This document shows positions 28,757 to 37,125 of a DNA stretch of 37,125 bases, in pieces. Both the position numbers and the translations under genes were made by a program. The notes under the pieces are model-generated. The model was not told the origin of the DNA and searched no databases. It saw only the letters and a program-made list of their open reading frames with translations. The DNA is from an uncultured Clostridia bacterium (GTDB lineage Bacteria > Bacillota > Clostridia > UBA1381), in assembly GCA_947626045.1 (NCBI GenBank), contig CANQQS010000008.1:1-37125 (forward strand), written 5' to 3'. Position 1 is the first letter of the stretch. Each line of letters begins with the position of its first letter.

Positions 28757-29422
28757 TCAGTTTAGCGACACGCGCCGTTCGTTTATGTTGTTTTCTATTT
28801 CGTCAAGATGCTTTGTGTATTCCCTGTTGATTTCGTCATGACTGTAAAGCCACTCGCAGTTTTCGGGAATTACCGCGGGATATTTGTATATCATATCCTT
28901 CATACAATCAGCCGCGTCTCCGCCTGCACCGGATACCAAATCCATTGCACCGTACACAAGGAACACTTTTTCAAGCTCAAGCCTGTCCTCAAATAAATCG
29001 GACAGTATTTTAAGGGTTTCGAAATCAGCTGTTTCCTGTATGCTGTCCTTAAACATTAAATTTTCCATGCTCTCTCTCTGCGAATAGAAGAGATAATCAT
29101 AGTCTGTCCTCGGTATATTCATGCTGTCCATTACGTCATACTCTCTGTCTCCGATATTGGACTGTACAGAAGCGCTCTCTTCCGCGGCAGCATCGCTTTC
29201 AGCCGCAGCGGCGTTCAGCTTTTCCATATTCTCGTCCGTCGGATTTTCCGTGTATGCTCGAATTGCCAGCACTGTGTTTTCGTATGCCTCAAACACTGCA
29301 TTGTCGCTCCTTATAACCTGCTCCAAATCGGGTATTATTTTATCCCTGTACACATCGCTTGTGTTCGTTGCACAGCCCGCAAGCAAAACGGCCGTCAGTA
29401 ATAAAAAAGATAATTTCTTCAT
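28757..29422 (-). CDS. Predicted lipoprotein, uncharacterised
   Basis: Lipobox signal MKKLSFLLLTAVLLAGC; helical body; ATGA overlap with the upstream kinase gene. Confidence 0.75.
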   Translation of the reverse strand: MKKLSFLLLTAVLLAGCATNTSDVYRDKIIPDLEQVIRSDNAVFEAYENTVLAIRAYTENPTDENMEKLNAAAAESDAAAEESASVQSNIGDREYDVMDSMNIPRTDYDYLFYSQRESMENLMFKDSIQETADFETLKILSDLFEDRLELEKVFLVYGAMDLVSGAGGDAADCMKDMIYKYPAVIPENCEWLYSHDEINREYTKHLDEIENNINERRVSLN

Positions 29423-32211
29423 GTTTCGTCTCCTTTTATTTCACTCATTATTGACTCAAGATAATTCATGCGAAGCTCAAGGCTGTGCACCGAGTTTTCC
29501 AAATCAGCAGTGCTTATTTCGAGCGCGCCGTTAAAATCCATAACAACGTCGCCGCTGCCCTTCATCGCTTCTTTTATAACGCCGCCGCCCTTTTCGCTGA
29601 TTGTTCGCGTCAAGAGACACAGCTCATAGCCCATAAGCTTCTCGCAGCAGGATATATACTCGCTGTAATAACCAAGATTCCTTTTTACAGTATCGGCGTC
29701 ATATCCCGATTCGGGCGACAGCGCATGTTCGAGTCTTTCAAACATATCCTTCTGAAAAGCTCGGTGTTCCCGTGACATTGACAGTATTTTGTCAACACGC
29801 TCGGTATCCAGACCCCTGTACGCCTTTTCATCAAGATTTTCTATCGTGACAGCCGCGTCTCCGAGTGCATCAAGCCTTTCTCCCGCTTCTCTTACAGATT
29901 CCGTGCCGGATGTCATATCGTTCGATTCAAGCTCCTCGATAAGATTTTTCTCGCTCGACGTCATTTGAACAACATTGTTAAGCGAAACCGCAACCGTTGT
30001 CATAATCTCGTAATTGTTTTTCTCCTCGCGGCGTCCGAGCGGGTGCGTTCCGGGCATAAACCGGTATGTAACCGCAGATGCGCAAAGACAGACCGCAATA
30101 ACAGCGGCGGTTAAAGGTACGCGTACTCCCATTGCCGCTTTTCTGTACCGTTTTGAATTTTCCTTGTTCACGGGTGACAGGCAGTCGCAAAAATTCATAT
30201 GCGCCGCGCTGTAAACACCTTTCTCGTTTTTAAGAAGCGCGGTATCGCGCACAAGTATTCCCTCCGCGGCTATGTTCATCCACTCGTCCGCGTTCTTCGC
30301 GCCGCCGAGAATTTCATCCGTCTTGCCGGCAAACTCCCTAAACGCGCGTGAAAAGGCGCGCGATTTAAGACGTCTGTAGTCGGCGGCACACACCGAACGC
30401 ACGCCGTCAAAATTCACATTCGCTCCGCCTTTCATGGAAGCGCATATTTCCGGAAACAAATATTTAAGCACGTAATTCAGTCTTGTCTGCCCGCATTTGT
30501 CATTGGGCGCAGCCCTGCGGTACGATTCGGATATACTGTCAAGATAACGGTTTATTATCTCACTTTCTGTCGTACAATTCTCCTTTGCGGCGCTGCTTTC
30601 GCGGAATACCGTTTCCGACTTTACGTACAAAGTGAGCATCAGCGGATTTGTCAAAAGGCGTGCTGTGTTCTCGTCCTCCGGATATGCGGCGCCGTGACTG
30701 TTCACATATTGCCGCGCCTGCTCATTTTCAATAGGTAAAAGTGTTACCGGCACAAAATTTTCAAGATATTCTGTCAGCGTGTCTCTTCTGAGCGACACGG
30801 ATACGGTGACAGCCGACATTTTGCTCAATTCGTTTATCTCGAGTATTATACCGCCGCTGTCTTTTATCTCATTGAAGCCGTCAAGCATCAGGTACAAAAG
30901 CGGTTTGCTGCCCCGCATCAGTTCGTCAAGTCTGTTTACGGCATCGGAAACCGTTGACACGCCATTACCGAAGCGTATTTTTGAAACAATATATCTCTTT
31001 ATAAAATCACTTTTTCCGTCGTACTCGTTAAGCGGCACAATAAAACCTATCGGTTTATCCGGCATGTACGCGCGCGTATTTTCGTACAGTATGCGTCGGT
31101 ACAGCGTAGTTTTTCCTATTCCGCCGTCACCGGAAAGCACGGTGTTTCCCATCGTTATAAGCTCGGTTGACGGAATAATCCGTCCGCCGCCCATGACATT
31201 ATTGTCGATAAGCTCTTTTTCCTCATCGCCGCATATGACACGGCTTGCCTCCCACAGGCTCGCGCGCGTGACTCCGACATTTAAAAGCCTGTTTTCCAAT
31301 TCCCTGCACGCGTGCAGCATTTCTTCCGCCGAAGCAAATCTTAAAGACGGTCTCGACCTAAGTCCCTTTGCGAGTATACCCATCAGGCAACTCACCGCGG
31401 TCGGTGGCGCGTTCTTTAAAATCGGTGAATTTAAAAGTTCCTTGTCGTTTAACGCGGCATACACAAAATCACGTCCGCTTATCATAAACACAAGTGTTGC
31501 GCATACCGAAAAAATATCCGAAGCCTCGGATATGTCATTCCTTCTGCCAAGCTTGATTTCAGGTGCGGAGTATGTTGGATTGACGCTCATGTATTCGCCG
31601 TCCGAGCCGTTAAAGTCAATGAGAAGCACGCGCTCGTCACCGTTGGCATGCGGTATGATTATGTTGTCGGGACTTATGTCGAGATGAAGTATTCCCTTTT
31701 TATGCAGCGCTCCGACAGCTTTTAAAAGCTTTATAGCAACGCGCGTTACATCTTTAAGCGTTTTTATGTCTCCGCACCGCCTGCGCAAAGTATACGCGGA
31801 ATTTAATCCAAGCAGAGAATACACGGTATTGTTTGCCTCGAACGAATCATAATTCGCTCCAACGCTGTCGGGGTCGGCTTCAAGTATTTCCAAATGTGTT
31901 TTATTACCAAGAATAAAGCTTTTTTTTCGCGACTCGAAAAACTCCTCCGCACCGTCATAACGTATCGAGCCGTCTTTATCACGGTAAACGGCATTTTTCG
32001 GGTGAAGCGGGAAAAGCTCCTTTACAATACATATATGCTTTCCTCCGCTTATAAGCGTGTCGTCATATTCGGTCTTGTACGCAAGAGAAACGCCGCCGCG
32101 TCCGATAAGCTCCGTTACGCGCAGATTTTTACCGTTATAAGTTATCGCAGTGCCGTTTTTTATAGGCTCTCTGTTATCATTCACAGCGTCCTCACTTCTT
32201 TCATTATCCAT
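29419..32211 (-). CDS. Ser/Thr protein kinase fused to NACHT/STAND-type NTPase, with TM helix and C-terminal helical region
   Basis: Gly loop LIGRGGVSLAYK, VKE lysine, HLDISPDNI catalytic loop, LLIDFNG (DFG position); P-loop VLSGDGGIGKTTLYRR and Walker B LLYLMLDGFNEI; TM VPLTAAVIAVCLCASAVTYRF. Confidence 0.85.
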   Translation of the reverse strand: MDNERSEDAVNDNREPIKNGTAITYNGKNLRVTELIGRGGVSLAYKTEYDDTLISGGKHICIVKELFPLHPKNAVYRDKDGSIRYDGAEEFFESRKKSFILGNKTHLEILEADPDSVGANYDSFEANNTVYSLLGLNSAYTLRRRCGDIKTLKDVTRVAIKLLKAVGALHKKGILHLDISPDNIIIPHANGDERVLLIDFNGSDGEYMSVNPTYSAPEIKLGRRNDISEASDIFSVCATLVFMISGRDFVYAALNDKELLNSPILKNAPPTAVSCLMGILAKGLRSRPSLRFASAEEMLHACRELENRLLNVGVTRASLWEASRVICGDEEKELIDNNVMGGGRIIPSTELITMGNTVLSGDGGIGKTTLYRRILYENTRAYMPDKPIGFIVPLNEYDGKSDFIKRYIVSKIRFGNGVSTVSDAVNRLDELMRGSKPLLYLMLDGFNEIKDSGGIILEINELSKMSAVTVSVSLRRDTLTEYLENFVPVTLLPIENEQARQYVNSHGAAYPEDENTARLLTNPLMLTLYVKSETVFRESSAAKENCTTESEIINRYLDSISESYRRAAPNDKCGQTRLNYVLKYLFPEICASMKGGANVNFDGVRSVCAADYRRLKSRAFSRAFREFAGKTDEILGGAKNADEWMNIAAEGILVRDTALLKNEKGVYSAAHMNFCDCLSPVNKENSKRYRKAAMGVRVPLTAAVIAVCLCASAVTYRFMPGTHPLGRREEKNNYEIMTTVAVSLNNVVQMTSSEKNLIEELESNDMTSGTESVREAGERLDALGDAAVTIENLDEKAYRGLDTERVDKILSMSREHRAFQKDMFERLEHALSPESGYDADTVKRNLGYYSEYISCCEKLMGYELCLLTRTISEKGGGVIKEAMKGSGDVVMDFNGALEISTADLENSVHSLELRMNYLESIMSEIKGDET

Positions 32212-32251
32212 GGCTTAAACTGTAATCTCAAGGATAATTTAACATATGCGT

Positions 32252-33373
32252 TTACGCGTCGGTCGGATTTGTTTCCGCAAATATTCTGCTCACAAGCTCC
32301 TGCATTTCGCCGAGTATCTCGTCGGAATTGTTCATCTTTACCGCGTAAAGCGCCGCCCAGTCAAAAACGCTGCGCGGATCGGGCAGAGCCATGCCGCAGT
32401 CGGTAAGCATTATGCACAGTCTGTCATAGTGTTCGCCGAACCGCTCGGCGGGCGTAAGCTCATCGTCTATAACAAAGTCATAATTTACCTCAGGCGCTAT
32501 TCCCTCCGTTATTATGTACAGCAGAATAAGCGATTTTCTCGTTATGTCCTCGGAACGACTTATCATACTCTTTATGCTCGTCGCCGACGGCCAGTATTTT
32601 TTTATCATTTTCTGAATATATGTATACTTCCCGCTCGTGCTGCCAAGCGGCACATTCATTCGTATATACCGCTCGGTTATCTCGTCAACCGAAAACCGCT
32701 CCGACTTTGGCGCAGCACCGCCCCAAAATTCTCTTTGCTGCGCCTCCGGATCGCGCAGACATTCTATAAACGTCATAAAATATTTGTACGCCGTATTGTG
32801 CAAAGCTCCGAACTTATTTATATTTTCAAGATAAAATTTTTTAAAATCCGGTACGGACGATATGTACCGAAACTCATTGTAGAGTGGCTCGGTATACACC
32901 GTTTCGTCAATGTTGTCGGGCAGCGGCGGAAGCGACTCATACAGCTTCACCGCATCGGGATAGCTCATGCCGGTTCTCAAAGCAAACGCGTATGTAAGCT
33001 CTCGCGGGTCTCTGTAGTGAAAACCGCAGTCTGACGAGCAGCACAAAAAATCCTGCGCCCTGCTTTCATTAAGCCCGAGTGCAAAGCATATCCTCATATA
33101 CGTTTCCCTGTCCGACGGCTCGCCGCCGCCAAACCAGCCGCGAACCTTTCTAGACGCACTGTCGCGGCTTAAAGACGGCGAATACTCACAAAGCGCGTCG
33201 GTGAGGATTTTCTTTACATCACCGCCGTCGGAAAATTCTCTGAGAGTTTCGCTGAATGTGCGAAGCTTCAGAGATTGATTCATGTATTCAAAAGCTTCGT
33301 CCGCCGTCATGCAGACGTTTGCTATGTGGTCATATTCGTTTTGAGAGAGCAGTGTTATATCCATTGTTATCAT
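32252..33373 (-). CDS. Uncharacterised protein with XRE/HTH-like N-terminal region
   Basis: LSRDSASRKVRGWFGGGEPSDRETYMRICFALGLNESRAQDFL resembles an HTH core; remainder alpha-helical. Confidence 0.5.
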   Translation of the reverse strand: MITMDITLLSQNEYDHIANVCMTADEAFEYMNQSLKLRTFSETLREFSDGGDVKKILTDALCEYSPSLSRDSASRKVRGWFGGGEPSDRETYMRICFALGLNESRAQDFLCCSSDCGFHYRDPRELTYAFALRTGMSYPDAVKLYESLPPLPDNIDETVYTEPLYNEFRYISSVPDFKKFYLENINKFGALHNTAYKYFMTFIECLRDPEAQQREFWGGAAPKSERFSVDEITERYIRMNVPLGSTSGKYTYIQKMIKKYWPSATSIKSMISRSEDITRKSLILLYIITEGIAPEVNYDFVIDDELTPAERFGEHYDRLCIMLTDCGMALPDPRSVFDWAALYAVKMNNSDEILGEMQELVSRIFAETNPTDA

Positions 33374-33385
33374 CCCGCAGACTTT

Positions 33386-34426
33386 TTATTTTAGTGTTTC
33401 GGCGAATTTATGCGCATGACGGGTAAGACGCTCACGCGTCTCGTCCGACATGTTGAATATGCTCGTAAACGGCTTTGAAAACGGCTTCATTCCAAAGCTT
33501 ACAAGCAATGAGTGAAGAATGTTGGCGCCCTCGCCGCTCCAGCCGTGTGAGCCGAATGTGAAAAACGGCTTGTGGCGCATAAGTACGGCGTTTACGCCGC
33601 ACAGCACGCGCGTGACGCTTTCAGCCGCGCCGCGCTCGTATGTGCCCGTTCCGGCTATTATCGCCGAAAAGGTGTTAATATCGGGCGCGTCATTCTTGTC
33701 CGCATCGCATATTTTAATGGTCACTCCCGCGTCTTCCATTTCGGCGCGTATACACTCCGCCATTTCACGTGTTACGCCGTAGTGTGACGAGTACAGAATA
33801 AGCACGGTTTTATTTTTCTCCCACTCGCGGTATTTGTCAAGCAGTCCGCCGTAAAAATCGAATGCCGTTTGAATATCCGCGCCGCGTAAAACATCACTGT
33901 CAGCGGGCATGACCGCCGTTATTTTAAGCTCCGACAGCCTTTTAAGTGCGTTTTCCACGTAGTCGGGGTACGTCATAAGGTTCTCGCCTTCCGAAAACAG
34001 GTCGCAGCTAAAGAGCGTGCCGCTATTTTCCTCATACGTTACCATGCTATCGGGCCAGCTGAGGTTTGGAGTTATTATAAATCGCAGCACTGCGCCGTTT
34101 CCGAGTTTGAGCAGCGCGTTATCCTTAGCCGCCTGCTCACGGAACGGTCGGCTGTACATTTCCTTTAAATTCCTTATACCCGCCACGGTGGCGATAACCT
34201 CCGCGTCAGGATAACTTTCCAGTACCGCGCTGAGTCCGTATGACCTGTTAGGCTCGGTGTGATTTAAAATCACATAGTCAAGCGGTCTGCCGCTTAAAAT
34301 TTCCGCAATATCGCGTACAAGCGCGTCCTCGCCGCCGCGCGGCGCGGTGTCGATAAGCGCGGCTTTGCCGCCTATAACAAGGTACGCGCTGCCGATATGA
34401 TATATAATATTCTCACTTACTTGCAT
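33386..34426 (-). CDS. Flavodiiron (FprA-like) protein with degenerate di-iron site
   Basis: SAYLVIGGKAALIDTAP, LNHTEPNRSYG, ITPNLSWPDSMVTY, LFSCDLF, flavodoxin VLILYSSHYGVTREMAE; likely start 34426 (MQVSEN). Confidence 0.75.
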   Translation of the reverse strand: MQVSENIIYHIGSAYLVIGGKAALIDTAPRGGEDALVRDIAEILSGRPLDYVILNHTEPNRSYGLSAVLESYPDAEVIATVAGIRNLKEMYSRPFREQAAKDNALLKLGNGAVLRFIITPNLSWPDSMVTYEENSGTLFSCDLFSEGENLMTYPDYVENALKRLSELKITAVMPADSDVLRGADIQTAFDFYGGLLDKYREWEKNKTVLILYSSHYGVTREMAECIRAEMEDAGVTIKICDADKNDAPDINTFSAIIAGTGTYERGAAESVTRVLCGVNAVLMRHKPFFTFGSHGWSGEGANILHSLLVSFGMKPFSKPFTSIFNMSDETRERLTRHAHKFAETLK

Positions 34427-35382
34427 ACGACCGACGCCCAATCCTTTCTGCGGTTTATTTCGGTTATGACGAAGCCGTTTTCAGTAAGCGCCGCCGTCAC
34501 GTCGTCTATTCTGTCCTCAATGATGCCCGACGTTATAAATACCGCACCGTCAGCCATGTACTGCCTTACGACCGGAGCGAGACCGATTATAACGTCGGCT
34601 ACGATATTCGCGCACACGACGTTATATTTGTTCTTCGAGATTTCGGCTTGCACGTCCTTATCTGTCACGACGTTGCCGCTTATGACGGTATAGCGCGACT
34701 TGTCTATACCGTTGCGCTCGGCGTTTTGGTACGCCGTATCGACCGCATTCGGATCGATGTCGACCGCAACGGCTTCGTCCGCGCCGAGCATAAGTGCAAT
34801 AATCGAAAGTATACCGCTGCCGCAGCCGAGGTCGAGCATTTTATCGCCTTTTTTTATACATTTTTCGAGCGTTTCGAGACAAAGCTGCGTCGTGTAGTGC
34901 GAACCCGTGCCGAAGCTCATTCCCGGCTCTATGTTGAACACAATGCGGTTGGTAGGCTCCGTAAGCTCCTCCCATTCAGGTTTTATCATTATTTTTTCTC
35001 CTATTTCCATGGGGTGGAAGTATTTGCGCCAGTTATTCGCCCAGTCCTGCTCGGTCATGCCGTCCATGTCAAGCTCCAAGCGTCCGAACGCACCTTCGGT
35101 GTCGAGCTGTTTAAGCTCCGCAAGCGTTGATTTTATACCGAGAAGCAGCTCGTGTCCGGCTATGTCGTCGCTTATGTACGCCTTAACCTTAGTTTCACCG
35201 TGCATTTTCTCGACAAGCTCATCGTCCACGTAGTCCCAGTACGCCTTACTTTCCTCAATAAAATCGTCAAATTCCTCCGCATCCTCTATTTCAAGTCCCG
35301 TTATGCCGAGTCGGTACAGTCTGCCGCTTACCGGCTCTATACCGTCATGCGATGTGTATATTGTCACCTTTATCCAGTTCAT
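34417..35382 (-). CDS. prmA: Ribosomal protein L11 methyltransferase
   Basis: MNWIKVTIYTSHDGIEPVSGRLYRLGITGLEIED, GMSFGTGSHYTTQLCLE, MLDLGCGSGILSIIALMLGA, VVCANIVADVI. Confidence 0.95.
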   Translation of the reverse strand: MNWIKVTIYTSHDGIEPVSGRLYRLGITGLEIEDAEEFDDFIEESKAYWDYVDDELVEKMHGETKVKAYISDDIAGHELLLGIKSTLAELKQLDTEGAFGRLELDMDGMTEQDWANNWRKYFHPMEIGEKIMIKPEWEELTEPTNRIVFNIEPGMSFGTGSHYTTQLCLETLEKCIKKGDKMLDLGCGSGILSIIALMLGADEAVAVDIDPNAVDTAYQNAERNGIDKSRYTVISGNVVTDKDVQAEISKNKYNVVCANIVADVIIGLAPVVRQYMADGAVFITSGIIEDRIDDVTAALTENGFVITEINRRKDWASVVCK

Positions 35383-35438
35383 ATTTATCCTCCGTTATAT
35401 AAATACGAGGCGGCACAAAATATACCGCCCCTATAAAA

Positions 35439-36596
35439 TCAATCAAGAAAATCCTTCAATTTTTTGCTTCTCGACGGGTGGCGCAGCTTACGGAGCGCCT
35501 TTGCTTCAATCTGACGTATACGCTCACGCGTTACGCCGAATTCCGAGCCGACCTCCTCGAGAGTTCTCGCGCGTCCGTCGTCAAGACCGAAACGCAGTCT
35601 CAAAACCTTTGCTTCGCGCGGTGTGAGCGTTGAAAGCACGTCGCCGAGCTGTTCCTTTAGGAGTACAAAACTTGCCGCTTCCGAAGGCGCGGGCGCGTCG
35701 TCGTCGGGTATGAAGTCGCCCAGGTGGCTGTCCTCCTCCTCGCCTATCGGCGTTTCGAGCGACACCGGTTCCTGTGATATTTTGGAAATTTCGCGCACCT
35801 TCTCAACCGACATGTTGAGTTCTTTTGCAAGCTCCTCCGGCGTTGGCTCGCGTCCGAGTTCCTGTACAAGCTGACGCGACACGCGCACAAGCTTGTTTAT
35901 CGTTTCAACCATGTGTACGGGTATACGAATCGTACGCGCCTGGTCGGCTATCGCGCGTGTTATAGCCTGACGTATCCACCATGTCGCGTACGTCGAGAAT
36001 TTGTAGCCCTTTGTGTAGTCGAACTTGTCCACCGCCTTTATAAGACCGAGGTTGCCCTCCTGTATAAGGTCGAGGAAAAGCATACCGCGTCCGACATATC
36101 TTTTCGCGATGCTTACTACAAGACGGAGATTGGCTTCGGCAAGATTCTTTTTTGCCTGCTCGCCGTCGTTTACGATAGCTTCAAGCTCGGCGCGCGCCGC
36201 GTCGTCAAGCTCCGCTTCCTTGTCGGCGAGCTTCTTTTTCGCGGCTTCCCCCTCCGCCATCCGCTTTGCGAGGTTCATTTCCTCCTCAGCTGTGAGAAGG
36301 TCTACCTTGCCTATTTCCTTGAGGTACATTTTTACGTGGTCGTCAATGTTTATCCCTTCCGGTACGGACAGATCCTCGAGTTCTTCCTTTGATACCTCGA
36401 TTTCTTCAAGCTCCTTGTCCAAATCCTCGACAAGTTCTATTCCTTCCTTTTCGAACCTGTCGTAGAGCGCTTCTATTTCATTGGGAGTAATTTCCACCTC
36501 GTCATAGGCGTCGTTTATTTCCTTATAGCTGAGCACTCCCTTCTGTTTGCCCTTCTCTATAAGCTCTTTTTTGATTTGCTTTTTCTTTTCAAGCAT
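35439..36596 (-). CDS. rpoD: RNA polymerase primary sigma factor RpoD/SigA
   Basis: [74 protein letters not shown]...[31 protein letters not shown]. Confidence 0.98.
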   Translation of the reverse strand: MLEKKKQIKKELIEKGKQKGVLSYKEINDAYDEVEITPNEIEALYDRFEKEGIELVEDLDKELEEIEVSKEELEDLSVPEGINIDDHVKMYLKEIGKVDLLTAEEEMNLAKRMAEGEAAKKKLADKEAELDDAARAELEAIVNDGEQAKKNLAEANLRLVVSIAKRYVGRGMLFLDLIQEGNLGLIKAVDKFDYTKGYKFSTYATWWIRQAITRAIADQARTIRIPVHMVETINKLVRVSRQLVQELGREPTPEELAKELNMSVEKVREISKISQEPVSLETPIGEEEDSHLGDFIPDDDAPAPSEAASFVLLKEQLGDVLSTLTPREAKVLRLRFGLDDGRARTLEEVGSEFGVTRERIRQIEAKALRKLRHPSRSKKLKDFLD

Positions 36597-36600
36597 TACT

Positions 36601-37125
36601 TTATTCCTCCCAAGTATTTTTTCCCGCCGAAAGTGTTTCCCTTTCCTTAAAAAGTTTTGACAGCTCCGCAGGATTTGTTTCTTTTTTTATTTTTAAATCA
36701 AGCTTTTCAAGCCTGATTGTATACAACAGTTCTCTGACGGTCGCTTCGTCGCCGTCATAGACTTCGAGGTTGTAGAACACGCTGCTTGCGGCGCTCAAAT
36801 CATTGCCCTCAAAGTCGTTCAGTATCAGCGCCGGTTCGGGCGTTTCGCCGTTTTCAAAGCTTTGGTACATTCGCTTTGCAATCCGTCTGTAAACATCGGT
36901 TGAAAAATCGTCGGGGTTCATTTCTCCGCTTACTGTTTTGTACAGCTTGCGGCTTCTCGATATAAGTCCCAAAAGCCGTCTCTCGGCTTCCATGAGTTTT
37001 GAAGACGTGTTTTCCGTTTTGACCGTTTGGCGCGTTTCGCGCTCCGTCCGCTTTTGGTACTCGCTCTTTTGCGGTATACGGCTGCGGAACGTATTGCGCG
37101 ACGATTTTTCGCGGTATTTCGCGAG
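36601..37125 (-). CDS. dnaG: Partial DNA primase DnaG, C-terminal region
   Basis: Frame is open from the right edge ([16 protein letters not shown]...) through [20 protein letters not shown]...; helical DnaG C-domain, 4 nt upstream of rpoD as in the dnaG-rpoD operon. Confidence 0.85.
   Translation of the reverse strand, partial: LAKYREKSSRNTFRSRIPQKSEYQKRTERETRQTVKTENTSSKLMEAERRLLGLISRSRKLYKTVSGEMNPDDFSTDVYRRIAKRMYQSFENGETPEPALILNDFEGNDLSAASSVFYNLEVYDGDEATVRELLYTIRLEKLDLKIKKETNPAELSKLFKERETLSAGKNTWEE

Noticed and set aside
30779-31687. 302-aa plus-strand ORF
   Set aside because: Antisense to the kinase-NACHT gene; Ser/Ile/Leu-rich shadow translation without recognisable domains
35406-35432. 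Hairpin GGGGCGG...CCGCCTC between rpoD and prmA as a terminator
   Set aside because: Stem is plausible but not followed by a proper T tract on the coding strand, so it was not called a terminator
1-37125. CRISPR array, prophage, integrase or IS element
   Set aside because: No regularly spaced direct repeats, integrase, transposase or phage structural motifs were seen in the ORF track

Overview
This ~37 kb window looks like a Clostridia-type Firmicute chromosome (AGGAGG ribosome-binding sites, orphan BlaR1, class B sortase, SpoIVFB-like protease). Much of it is housekeeping: a carboxyltransferase start at the left edge, an O-acetylhomoserine sulfhydrylase, tRNA-Arg(CCT), a NPKTG surface protein with a class B sortase, tRNA-Leu(GAG)/tRNA-Gln(CTG), an RluB-type pseudouridine synthase, a GH28 glycosidase, FtsK/SpoIIIE, FolD, an M50 protease, an M18 aminopeptidase, GalK, ThrC, a small P-loop ATPase, Pgi, and at the right edge PrmA, RpoD and the DnaG C-terminus. 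The most interesting part is a same-strand block at ~19.1-33.4 kb between pgi and a flavodiiron-like gene/prmA/rpoD/dnaG. It encodes an HTH-like regulator, a Ser/Thr kinase fused to a NACHT/STAND NTPase with a TM helix, a lipoprotein, a dynamin-like GTPase, a second small GTPase, a possible GTPase-associated protein, a degenerate GTPase-like protein, a membrane vWA protein, a SEL1-TM-subtilisin protease and a zinc-ribbon/coiled-coil/TM/CAP-like protein. I interpret it as a candidate membrane-spanning NTP-dependent signalling or conflict/defence cassette. Function is inferred from motifs only; no database search was possible.
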